Source: Lepturacanthus savala (Eukaryota; Chordata; Actinopteri; Scombriformes; Trichiuridae). Taken from it: a DNA stretch of 64,000 nucleotides. Location of the stretch: contig CM060472.1 of NCBI GenBank assembly GCA_030544235.1, positions 24,329,724-24,393,723 on the forward strand, written 5' to 3'. Below the pieces are notes generated by a model. It made no database searches, had not been told where the DNA came from, and was given only the letters and a program-made list of their open reading frames with translations. Made by a program: the position numbers and the translations under genes. Below are positions 49,901 to 61,249 of this stretch, piece by piece (within the stretch, counting starts at the first letter, position 1; the number at the start of each line of letters is the position of its first letter).

Positions 49901-52900
49901 CCTTGAGAAATCTTGTGGTGAGACAGCTGATCCCAGAAAAACTGATGCAGCAAGTATGCCATCAGAACAGTTCAGGCAAAGCACAGAGTTGGACACTGAT
50001 GAGCTTGAGTCATTAACCTGCCAGAGAGTGAGAGTCTATTGCAGAAAAAAACATTTTTCTTGTGCACGTACGTGCATAACCTGGCCCTTCTCAAACAGTG
50101 GCTGGACCCTTAAAGTACATGCTGCTGCCACTGCCTGTCCAACAGTTTCTATGGAGCCATCAACTAGAGATAACAGCCACTCTCCAATAAATCAAAATCA
50201 ACTAGGTTCACCCAGCAACCGAACCGTCATGCTCCCAAACACAGCTACAGACACCTCCACCAACCAGGTGTCTCGACAAAACGAAGAGAAAGGAGATGAT
50301 GGTCAGAGACATGGAAGAGAAGAAGACAGTGAAAAGGGGGAAGGACATGGTAAAATGTCTTTACAGTCTTCGGTTGGCAAAAATATGGAGTTCCTATGTC
50401 TCTTTAGGGAGGGATCACTAGCCAGTCCTCTGTCAGACTTTGCTACACTTTCCACTTCTAAACACCAAAGGAAGCCAGGTACTGAAGTAGTCTCAGCCTC
50501 ATCTTTACCTGCTAACAGATCTGAAACTGATAGCTCCATATCTGACCCTTCCCCATCAGCACTTGGCCTGAATGTCCCATGTCCCGTGTCATCTCCATTA
50601 CCACATGGTTGTTTGAGTAGCCATTTGGTGATACCATCCTCCCGCCAACCTTCATCTTTGGTCATGAACGATGTCAAAGGTGTAAAGTTGCATGATGCAC
50701 GTTCTTCATGTGCATCACCAACATTGTTTCCCTCTTCACCCAAACATCTTGTTAAAATGACGAAAGAAAAGTCTCCATGTGGTTCTTTGTCTATTGCTTT
50801 CCCACAGAAGTCAGATGTCTTTCATTCATGTGATGCCCTCCTCCTCCTCCCTCAAGAGAAACGAGAGAGAGATGGAGATACTTTCACAAGTAGGAGCCCA
50901 CCAAAACTTGAGCCATATTATAATTCAAGCCCCTCTAACTATGATGTAGTTGGAAAAAACGGATCATTGCACAACCTTCCTATTGAGCAGTGCCTAGAGA
51001 TTCACTCAGACATGTTGCTTCCACCGTTGCTCTCTCCTGTTCATTCAACGCTAAGGCACTCACAGACGAGCTTCCTGCCACAAAGATCATGTAGCTCCAA
51101 TGAAGAAGAGGAGGGGGAGGAGATGCACAAGGACGTTAACAGACAAAAAATGTTCAGTGTGCGTCACATGCCACAAACTTGTGGCAACAGTGAAAGTGGC
51201 AAGAATGATTCAGAACTCTTTGTTGGAGTATCGTCACCATTAAAATCTCTCAATAACGATACGCCAAGTGAACTTCAGTCTTCTCCCAGCAGTAACAAAG
51301 CTGTAGATGAAGATAATGACGAGGATAGTCTTGATAAAACCAATCATGAAAATGAGACAGAGGATGAACAACCACTTTCTGCTGCAGAGGTGGGATCCAG
51401 CCAGTCCGATATAGCAGGCAGCAAAAGGCCCACAACTACACCAGAGGCAGCTGGTGATACTCAGTCCTGCATTTTGAATGAGTTCACAGCTTATGAACAA
51501 GATATTCTGCTTGTGGATGTGATCCAGGATGACCCAGAGCTCTTTGACAACCTGCCCCAGAAAAGTGTGCTGAAACTGGGTCCCACAAGGGTTAGTGAGG
51601 CCCCTAAAACCAGTCCTGCTGGAGTGTCTGAAAAGAGGTATGGAGTCATATTTTATAGCATCTCTGAACATATGTCATTTAGAAAATCTTTTGTAAATGA
51701 AAACCGTTGTTTGTTTTACAGATTGACCCCAGTTAATACAGATTTTCACTTCAACAGTCTTGATATCAAAGGTATGTCTAGTGTACTGGTCACAATCTTT
51801 TGAGTGATGTTTTTGTAACTTGCATGAATGCATGGATATTAATTCCCACTTCAAATCCTGTGAGCCAGTGGCTGGCCAGGCAAAACTGAACAGCAAAGAC
51901 AGACATATTATGAATCGTAAGTGGCAACATAACATGCAACACATCATCATTTGAATTGAAGATAGTTTGAATGCTGAATTCTGCCCTCCGATGTCATATT
52001 TGATTTACGGGCAACTTGGGAAGACAGTACTGGCAGACAAAACTCAGGAAATATCCATGCATCAATATTATTATTTATCAATATTCAAAGTAAAAAAATC
52101 TCACTCTGAATCTGCTAAATGTGGCAGATTTTATACAAAAATCATTGTCATTTTATTTCGTGTATTTGTATGCGTTTTTCACAGAGGAGAAGGTCAGCCG
52201 TCCCTGGAGACCTAAATGTAGCAGGATCTCTTTTGAAATGCAAAGCAACACATGGCCCACTGCAGATGAGCAGACCAAAACCATAGTAATGTAACACTAC
52301 ATTGTTATATAGTGGACCAGTGTTTCCATGGACCGTCTTTAAGATCTTTACTGCAAGGCACAAGGCTCAGAAACACGTTTCTATATTTGTGTAGAAGCAA
52401 AGAATTCACAGGGTTTCTATCATATCACAAGAGAAATGTATAATGTTAAATCTGTTTTGTGTTTTTGAACAGGATCAATCTAATACCAACAACAAACTTG
52501 TAAATGAAGGCCCAGAAAGGTACCTGTTTTTACAAGTTTCATGGTGAAAAATTTCTTGTGCCCAATCAGATCATCTGATGATGTGATTAGGGGACGTTCA
52601 TACTTAAATGTTCAACCATTAACTGACGACAATAATTTTGACTGATTAATGCGAATAAAAGTTTCCATTTTCCTAACCTGTTGGCTATGTCTTGATCAGC
52701 ATTAATTAACCATGTTTAAAGGAAGAGGATTTAAATACAGTTTTTGTTAATCTGTACATACATTGTGATTTCCCACTTGAGTTAAATCTTTTTATGTTCA
52801 TCTTTTTATGTTCTTAGTAGGAACCAGCCCATTCAGATGGTGAGGTCCAAGCTTAATAACACTTCAATTGCAGGAAATGGTGAGTGAAAATAAAAATGGC

Positions 52901-55900
52901 ATAGACAACTCTTCACTTAATTCCCTAAAGTGGAGTAAAACACAGTTGCTCATACTTTAAGTTTACTGTTGGATACTTTTTACACAGGGTCATGCATCAA
53001 AACCCAAGCAAAAAAGATGGAATTTAGAAACCAGAAATCTAACAGTGTAAGTATTCACCCTCAAAAGGAATGCCCCCAAACATATTTATGGTATTTGGCT
53101 CAAATTACTTTTTTCAACATCCTATTTTGAAGAATGTGACTAAACCAAATAAGATATAGACAAATGTAAAAAAACTTAAAAAACAAAACTATTATAGAAC
53201 TATTGTTGAAAAGATTCATGCATTACACCAAAATATTAACTCTATAAATGTAAGCATTATTTTTGGATATTCTTGACCTTCCTTTTATGAGTAATTTCAA
53301 ATATGAGACTTTGATTTTTCCCAATGCTAACATAACTATGACCAGAAAGAATGCAAGTCTGCTTTAGGATATATGTAACACTCAAAATTAATATATTTCT
53401 TGTAGAGGCCACTCTAAATAGTGTCCATAGATTAACATAGTTGAGCACAATATGACAGTAGTTTAGAATGAATCGTATTGCAATTATATTTCCTCACAAG
53501 CATATTTATTTGTAAATGACCAATATCAGCTGTAACTTTAGATAGATTTGTTTAAGTTATTCATGAGATTTATTCTTTCACCAGTGTTGCTTGTAAGGTA
53601 ATTGATAATGCAATGATTCTTTCCTCCTCTCAACTTTCAGTACTGCAGGCACTACTTCAGCGAATCACGGTCCTGCATGTTCAAGACGTGTCGGTTCCTG
53701 CATGTTCCTGTAGATGAAAAGGTACATTCAACATGCAACTGTGCTGTTGAGCATGACAAGCTATGAATATGCGCGGGTAGATCAAGTAGATGTTAACATT
53801 TAAAAATAAAAGTTCATGTAAACGTCAGTTATTTAGTGATTCGCTTCAGGTGAGTTGTAGAACTTGTATTGCTTCATACTAAAGCTCTGGTTTGGTTTTC
53901 ATCACAGAGACATCATCACCCTCTGCTGTGCCATATCTGTAACTCCACACTTTATTTCAGAACTGTGGAGTCATTTCATTTTTTTTTCCCTCTTTCAGTT
54001 CTGTATTGAAATAGTGACACAGTTCCTAAAAAATCCATCCTGCCTCCAGAGAGCCAGTAAGTTTTCAGTGTCCAATTATTTAACCTCAAAACAAACATGG
54101 TTAATAATGTATGTTTTTCCTTTGTCTTTTTTTTAAGCTGTTGTCGTCTTTCTCTACCGATTATCTTAACCTTTGCTACATCACGTGTCTCTCTCCCCTT
54201 GGTTCTCCGGCCTGTTTCGTTTAATCTCCAGGAGCTGTGTTTACAGGCTACTACCAGAACAACCCACCAGGAGTATATTTCTCCATGCCAGTGCTTTTAT
54301 CGCTTCTCTGGGCTCTGCTTAAAGCTGGCATGGTGTCTGATGTCTTCTCAGTCCTCAGCGTCAGCTTGGCCCACAAGAAAGTGGTCAGTCAGGTTTTCAT
54401 CCATCTGTAATTAATTAAAGTCACAGTGCAGTACACCTCATAGTCCAGTGGAAGGCAGAGCATGTTCTATTTTGTATGGAAGAGTGACTGTAACTGTAAA
54501 GAATTGGTTTGTTTGAACAAAAGCACACTTAAATGCAGTAATATGTATAATTTGGCCATGAAAATACAGTGGGGCAAAAGCTACCAGTTGTGCAAGTTCT
54601 CCCATTTAAGAAGGGAAAGAATCCAGGAAAACACATTGGAGTATTTTTAATGAATGAATTGGTAAATTCCTCGGTAAAATAATGATTTGGTCACCTACAA
54701 ACAAGTAAGATTTCTGTCTCTCACAGACCTGTAACTTCTTTACCCCATTAAGGCCTGAGGCCTATGAAAACCTATGGGCGATTTTGAAAAAGACCCCTAA
54801 ACCTGAGGTTTTCTGGAAAACAGCAGCTAGGTGTCAATGTCTAGTAAAAAGCTGATATCTCAGCCTCTGTAGCAGATAGCTCTGAAATACTTTTTGAATT
54901 TTGTTTCTAACACGTGGCTTTCATCAGAACTATGTTTTATTTGTGCAAATCCTCATCACAATATTTAAAACACTGAAAGAACTATAAAATATAATCACAT
55001 GAATAACAACACTCTACATAACACAATCAAATGGAATAAAGGGGCCTAATATATAAAAGTACACTCACCGGCCACTTTATTAGGTACACCTGTCCAACTG
55101 CTTGTTAACACTTAATTTCTAATCAGCCAATCACATGGCGGCAACTCAGTGCATTTAGGCATGTAGACATGGTCAAGACAATCTCCTGCAGTTCAAACCG
55201 AGCATCAGTTTGGGGAAGAAAGGTGATTTGAGTGACTTTGAACATGGCATGGTTGTTGGTGCCAGAAGGGCTGGTCTGAGTATTTCAGAAACTGCTGATC
55301 TACTGGGATTTTCACGCACAACCATCTCTAGGGTTTACAGAGAATGGTCCGAAAAAGAAAAAATATCCAGTGAGCGGCAGTTCTGTGGGCGGAAATGCCT
55401 TGTTGATGCCAGAGGTCAGAGGAGAATGGCCAGACTGGTTGGAGCTGATAGAAAGGCAACAGTGACTCAAATAACCACCCGTTACAACCAAGGTAGGCAG
55501 AAGAGCATCTCTGAACGCACAGTACGTCGAACTTTGAGGCAGATGGGCTACAGCAGCAGAAGACCACGCTGGGTGCCACTCCTTTCAGCTAAGAACAGGA
55601 AACTGAGGCTACAATTTGAACAAGCTCATCGAAATTGGACAATAGAAGATTGGAAAAACGTTGCCTGGTCTGATGAGTCTCGGTTTCTGCTGTGACATTC
55701 GGATGGTAGGGTCAGAATTTGGCATCAACAACATGAAAGCATGGATCCATCCTGCCTTGTATCAACGGTTCAGGCTGGTGGTGGTGGTGTAATGGTGTGG
55801 GGAATATTTTCTTGGCACTCTTTGGGCCCCTTGGTACCAATTGAGCATCGTTGTAATGCCACAGCCTACCTGAGTATTGTTGCTGACCATGTCCATCCCT

Positions 55901-58900
55901 TTATGACCACAATGTACCCAACTTCTGATGGCTACTTTCAGCAGGATAATGCGCCATGTCATAAAGCTGGAATCATCTCAGACTGGTTTCTTGAACATGA
56001 CAATGAGTTCACTGTACTCAAATGGCCTCCACAGTCACCAGATCTCAATCCAATAGAGCATCTTTGGGATGTGGTGGAACGGGAGATTCGCATCATGGAT
56101 GTGCAGCCGACAAATCTGCACCAACTGTGATGCCATCATGTCAATATGGACCAAACTCTCTGAGGAATGCTTCCAGCACCTTGTTGAATCTATGCTACGA
56201 AGAATTGAGGCAGTTCTGAAGGCAAAAGGGGGTCCAACCCGTTACTAGCATGGTGTACCTAATAAAGTGGCCGGTGAGTGTATATGCTCTGAAATGGAGA
56301 ATAACAGAAATGGCTGGAACAGGTAGCAGGCATGATAAAGTGTCCATTCAAATAAAATAAAAGTGGCTGACAGTGTGTTTATCAGTCATACCACAGTCCT
56401 CTCTCATGAAGCCATTTGCACTGTTACAGCTGTATACAGCAGGCCCACCAGCTCTCATTGAATCAGCTGCCTGGTTATTCTGAAGATGTAGATGCCTATA
56501 ATATAAAGATAACAATTTATCATGCCCATTATCTACCACATAACTATAGAAGTCCTTATTTCATTATCAAAATGTTATTTATATAGCATGTTTTTACAAA
56601 GTGTGTAACAACACACTAGAACATTAGAAAAAGTTAAATTTACTTTTTTTTTATTATTATTATATTATTACCTCCAGATCGCCACAGTCTGTTTGAAGAG
56701 GTTGAACAGGTCATCTCCAGTAGTCTCTCTGTCCGATAAAAGTTTTCATCACCGTCACAAAATCACTGAAGTTTGCAAGACAGCATTTGGATGATCCATT
56801 AGAGGATTGGGAAATGTCATATACAGCAGATAAAACCAAAATAAAACCTTTTGGTATAAACTCAACTTGTCATAATTTGGAGGAAAAAGAATGCTGAGTT
56901 GCATCCAAAGAACACCATATCTACTGTGAAGCATGGGGGTGCAAACATCATTTTGTGCTAACTTTGGGGCTGTTTTTCTACAAAGGGACCATGTAAAGGA
57001 AAGAATGAATGGGCCATGTATTGTGAGATTTTGAGCGCAAACCTCCTTCCATCAGCAAAGCCATTGAAGATGAAATGAAAAAATAGGTTTTCATTATGAC
57101 GATGGTCTCAAACACACCAGATCACCAAACACAGGAGTGGTTTCGTAAGAAGCATTTCAAGGTCCTGGAGTCGCCTAGCCAGTCTTCAGAATATTCAAAT
57201 CTTTGGAGGGAATGGAAATTCTGTGTTGCCCAGCCACAGCTCCAAAACATCATTGCTCTAGAGAAGATCTGCATGGAGGAATGGACCACAACCTTTTGAA
57301 GACTCTCAGAAAACGTTTCACCTCTGTCATTGCCAACAAATAAAGTATTGATGAACTTTTGTGACTGATCAAATACTTATTTTCCACCTAAATTCTTTAG
57401 ATGTGATTTTCTGGATTTTTTTTTTGCCTCTCATAGTTGAGGTTTACCCATCATGGAAATTACAGGCCTTTTTCATATTTTTAAGCAGTAGAACTTGCAC
57501 AATTAGTGGCTGACTGAATGCTTGTTTGCCCTACTGTAGATATTGAACATTTCTTCCTCTCTTGGCAGCCTGACCATGAGTTCCTGTTGGCGCTTTTCAA
57601 CTATGTCAGAGAAAATGGTCTCATGGGCTGTGTATCTGAGCTCATGCAGATCACACTCAAGGTATCTGAATTCATGCTCACTTAACCTACTGTATCATAG
57701 CAAAAATAATAAGTGTTTTGTGTGTATATGAATGTTTCCTCATGTGTTGACAGATGGCCAGGGCTGGGCTAATGCTGAGTTTGGATTGCTTTGACTCTGT
57801 AAAGAATGGTCCTGAGTCCCAGCAGGTGGTTCATCCATACTCCCTTGTTTCAGTGTCTGACAAGCAAAAGTGAGTGGAGGTCCACTTTTATAAAAGTCAC
57901 TGACTATCCTCTGATTTTTAATTTTGGTCATGCAGTATAAGCAGCTCCCTGAATCTGTGTTATCAAAGGTCATCAGTATCCACCGCTGCAACCTTTCCAG
58001 GAGACCTAAATTTCATCCATGCCATTCTGGAGATAGAGGTGAGTTATCTTCTGCGGTAGATTACTTTTGCCAATTCATACACAAGAATCAAATGGTTTCG
58101 TGTTTAATCTGTTGTTGCGCTCATACCTGCTTTTGTCTTCTGTCGGTCAGCTTTGTACGAAGCAAGAGGACTGGAGGCGGATGGGGATGGTTTTCAAGTC
58201 CATTTGCCAATCCTGCCAACATCCCAACCAATTGGAGCGCATCAGCGGTCACATTGCTATCGCACTCCTATCTGAGAGCAAAGACAAGCTGCTACTGCCC
58301 TTTGCATTCTTCGCTGAGACGGGTAAAAACATTTTACTTTAGCTAAAAAGCAATTTAACTGCATTTATTTCCAAATTGTGGTGCTCAGTTCATATAAATG
58401 ATTAGAAAATGAATAATGATGCTTTAAGGCTTGATTATTCTCTTTTTTTTAAGTGTGTCAGGGTGAAGATGATAGCATTATCAAGAGTTTCTTAGGCAGA
58501 ATTGGAGTCGCTCTTATGTTAAGATACCACAAAACACACCAGTGGGCCAAGGTAAATACACTCTGTGTTTCAAATGCTAAAGCAGCCAGCTGTATTGTGT
58601 TACTCTTTGAATGCAATTGAATATTTCTCACATTGGACCACCACAGATGATGTCATTTTTCAAACTGTTTTTGTGATGAGAGCCTTTGTGGTATAACACA
58701 ACAGCTACAGACACAATTTTTAAGATGTATAGTGATTTAGGCAACTGTGCCTTGTAAATGTAGGGTCAGAGGGTGGTGAAGGTTCTGTCCTTTAACAAGA
58801 TCAACTACTCAATGCTGAAGGGTTTGTTTGGGAATGAGGACGGAGCATCACGCTGTTATCTGATCACTGTGGCCACTGAGCTCTTCCTCCTGAGTGGCAG

Positions 58901-60803
58901 CGTGGAGGGAGCTCTCAACACACTCCGAGGTAACACCCATTATTTTAATGTTTGATCAGTAAGATCTGGATATAAATGGTGTAATACAATTTTTTATAGA
59001 TAATTTAGACTATCTGGTAAGCTTATTGCGATATGAGAAAAGCAAAGTTATAACAAGAATATAAATGCCTCATGGAAAAGACAGGGGTTGGATATTGAAG
59101 TAGCTCAAGCATAGTTGGAAACATTGCCAGAAATTAAGGCTCTACTAATTTAAATGTCAATCATCAACTTCACTTGACTTTAGATGCTTTGGAAATTTGG
59201 TGAGCGACCCTCTAAGACTTGTATCTGAGAACCCCTGCTATAAATAATGCTTTAGGTATATATTCAGTGAATTGTGTGTGCGCATTTGTTAACAGAAAAT
59301 GATTGGTTCCTGAGTTCCTGCTCATGGCCTTGTGAGCTTGCTGATCTGGAGAATAGGAGTTGTGTGCTGATGCATCTGGCTGAGCGAACATCTCACAGAG
59401 ACACACTGGAGATCCTCTCTAATCTCCCTGGATTCAAAGAGCCAAATGGTGAGAGAACTTAAATGGTTCTTTTCCCAATTTTACACCTCAAGATCCATTA
59501 AAATCTGTCACTTCATTTGGTCTGAGTGTTCTCTAAAGCTGATACCCTGCCTATTCTATCCTTTTGCAGAATCAACTCAACCACTATTGAATGTATTGCC
59601 ATGAAATTGATTACATTCATGATCCTATTGATGGTGCTCTTCCTTTCTCTAATGTCACTATTAATAAATTTTTAGTCTTTTTTTTTTTTTTTTTTGTCAA
59701 ACATCACAGATGTATACATGCTGGCTTTCCATCCATTGCCACTAATGTGTCAATGTTTTCAAAAAAAATCTCTTGCCAATGACCACCATACATAATTTTT
59801 CTGAAATAAGATTCCTTCCTCAATCGCAAGTATTTAGGCTGTCTATATAGTGTCACAGAGCTGCTAGTATACCCGTAGCATTATATTATGATGATGATTT
59901 CTGAATGTAATTGTGTGTATGTTTTGTTTTTCCCCAGACCTGGTCGATATCTCCAAGTACAGTGCTCGATTTAACACTCACCTTCAAGTGTGTATGGACA
60001 GACAGATATTACCTGTAGCCACAGACACAGTGGACTTCATGCTTGGTAAAAAGCTGGCAGTCGACCCCGCAAAGCTGCAGTTCCTTTTACACAAATTGGG
60101 GAAACAAAACATGTGGCTCCGCGCACGGGAAGTCTTCAGACGTGAGTATTACCTCCCAGCCTGTTGGCTGCTCATCTCGGATCATAAACACAATGCAGGA
60201 AAAAATCCATCCATGCAATGGGTTATAACGCCCTAATTTTTATTTTATACTTTCCAGTAAAAATAAACGACCAAGTTCTTCTGACTGCTGTTGTTCCATC
60301 TGTTGAGGCTTCCTTAATGTGCACGTTCTCCAGGCTCTCTGAGTGTGGGCTACTACGCGGGTGTATCGGCTCCTCCTGGTTTCAACGCACTGATTGTCCC
60401 CTCTCAACTGGGGGAGATTGAGCTGGCTCTCGCCTTTGAAATGTTCATCACCGTCAATGCAACGGGCATCATCCACCTTACAGAAAGCACAACCTCCCGC
60501 CTCAGCATCACACTGAAAAGGTAACGTGTCTGTGTGAGCGAGCCCCAGTGACATTATATGATCTTTACATACATGATGTTCCCGCTTCTTTTTCCTTCTT
60601 CCAGGACTGACAGCTGTGAGAGCGAGTACCTCTCCGCTGGTAGCCGCCTGCTTTCTGCAGCATGCATCCCTCAACCCAAACTAATTGTTCACTACACAGC
60701 GGTCAACTCCTCACAGGAGCAAGTGTTTGCGCTTGACATTTCCTCCGCTCAACGCTGGCTCCGCCACAATCATTTGTGGGCTAATGAGGTGTGGACGTAC
60801 TAG
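46940..60803 (+). CDS. topaz1: Testis- and ovary-specific PAZ domain protein TOPAZ1, twenty coding exons
   Basis: Germ-cell protein needed for male meiosis in mice. Exons: 46940-47294, 49069-51637, 51722-51771, 52185-52285, 52473-52519, 52821-52879, 52988-53046, 53641-53721, 53999-54056, 54232-54383 (or -54392), 57569-57661, 57754-57869, 57936-58038, 58151-58322, 58454-58551, 58764-58929, 59296-59448, 59938-60141, 60334-60520 and 60605-60803 (stop TAG). All are GT-AG and in phase, giving about 1,673 aa (human about 1,692). Exon 2 (2.57 kb) encodes a long Ser-rich, largely disordered region ending in the conserved-looking AYEQDILLVDVIQDDPELF. Residues 1081-1101 hold a CCCH knuckle (C-X9-C-X4-C-X3-H). 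Helical segments follow, and the C-terminus is LWANEVWTY. The start is the first in-frame ATG. Identity rests on recalled family features plus synteny with ABHD5 and mir-138. Confidence 0.88.
47295..49068 (+). other. topaz1 intron 1
   Basis: Donor AGAG|GTAAGT, acceptor ACTTGCAG|AC. It contains a minus-strand open frame of 136 codons (48762-48352) with no recognised domain or exon signals. Confidence 0.7.
54742..55061. other. Unclassified insert inside the outer Tc1 element
   Basis: Sequence foreign to the Tc1 element (CATTAAGGCCTGAGGCCTATG...). It may continue on the far side of the inner transposon (56281-56770), in which case a third element sits between the outer and inner transposons. 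Class not recognised. Confidence 0.35.
55062..56280 (+). mobile_element. Nested Tc1/mariner transposon with perfect 28-bp inverted repeats
   Basis: The ends CACTCACCGGCCACTTTATT... (55062-55089) and its exact reverse complement (56253-56280) are identical over 28 bp and flanked by TA on both sides (55060-55061, 56281-56282), the Tc1/mariner target. Length is 1,219 bp. It lies inside an older Tc1-like element in topaz1 intron 10, in the same orientation as the gene. Confidence 0.93.
55210..56248 (+). pseudogene. Tc1/mariner transposase, inactivated
   Basis: The N-terminal half (GKKGDLSDFEHGMVVGARR...) has the paired helix-turn-helix DNA-binding region (SISETADLLGFSRTTISRVY). The catalytic triad residues remain in WSDES, QQDNAP and SPDLNPIEH. 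36 residues separate the second Asp from the Glu, not the 34 of classic Tc1, which fits the DD36E ('Incomer') group. Lesions: the expected ATG reads TTG (55210), TGA replaces a sense codon at 55693-55695, and a two-base loss after NLHQL (near 56128) shifts the frame. The original stop is TAG at 56246-56248. Source enzyme and family name are inferred from memory. Confidence 0.85.
59684..59698. repeat. Poly-T tract in topaz1 intron 17
   Basis: A run of T residues in intron sequence upstream of exon 18. Nothing else in this intron is recognised. Confidence 0.6.
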
Positions 60804-61227
60804 CCCAAACTCTTACTGCTACCTCCTCAGCTCCCCCTGCAGTGTCTGGAACTAGTCACCTCCCTTCACCCTGCAACTGATCAGGGAAAACAACCAATGA
60901 AATAAGGAAAACAAACACATGCTTTTCTTTTGGCTGTACATATGTATTAATTCAATTTAACCTTTGACTAAAAAGCAGAAAATCAGAGGATCAACAAAGA
61001 CTAATGCAAGAACTTTCATGCTTTTTCTTACAAAATTATCATTTGTCTATGTTAAAATGTTAATTCCATGTTTCCTGGTGAGTTCTTTTAGCTACTTTGT
61101 CTTTCATTTGTCACTCAGTGTTGTGAATCAGTTTGTGAAATACTATTTGGGGAAAAACAATGTGTTGGGGAAGTCCATCATATATTTGTAGAGCTGTTAC
61201 AAATATTATAAATTATGTTAAATTGTA

Positions 61228-61233
61228 AATAAA
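61228..61233 (+). other. Poly(A) signal of topaz1
   Basis: AATAAA, the first plus-strand copy after the topaz1 stop, giving a 3' UTR of about 450 bases. Confidence 0.65.
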
Positions 61234-61249
61234 ATGGGTGTAAATAGTT

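Larger units (their letters stand above)
54567..57536 (+). mobile_element. Tc1-like element in topaz1 intron 10, interrupted by later insertions
   Basis: It begins CAGTGGGGCAAAAG after a TA (54565-54566) and ends GCCCTACTG before a TA (57537-57538). The terminal regions match each other in inverted sense (TTGTGCAAGTTCT near 54585; AGAACTTGCACAA near 57490). The left remnant reaches about 54740 (CACAGACCTGTAACTTCTT). The transposase remnant resumes at about 56773 and runs to about 57345 with many stops, e.g. a GCATTTGGATGATCC segment and LWREWKF. About 2 kb of other sequence, including a second Tc1/mariner element, splits it. It is an old dead copy. Confidence 0.8.

Noticed and set aside
50303..51671. 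Minus-strand frames of over 140 codons within topaz1 exon 2
   Set aside because: Shadows of the real plus-strand coding frame.
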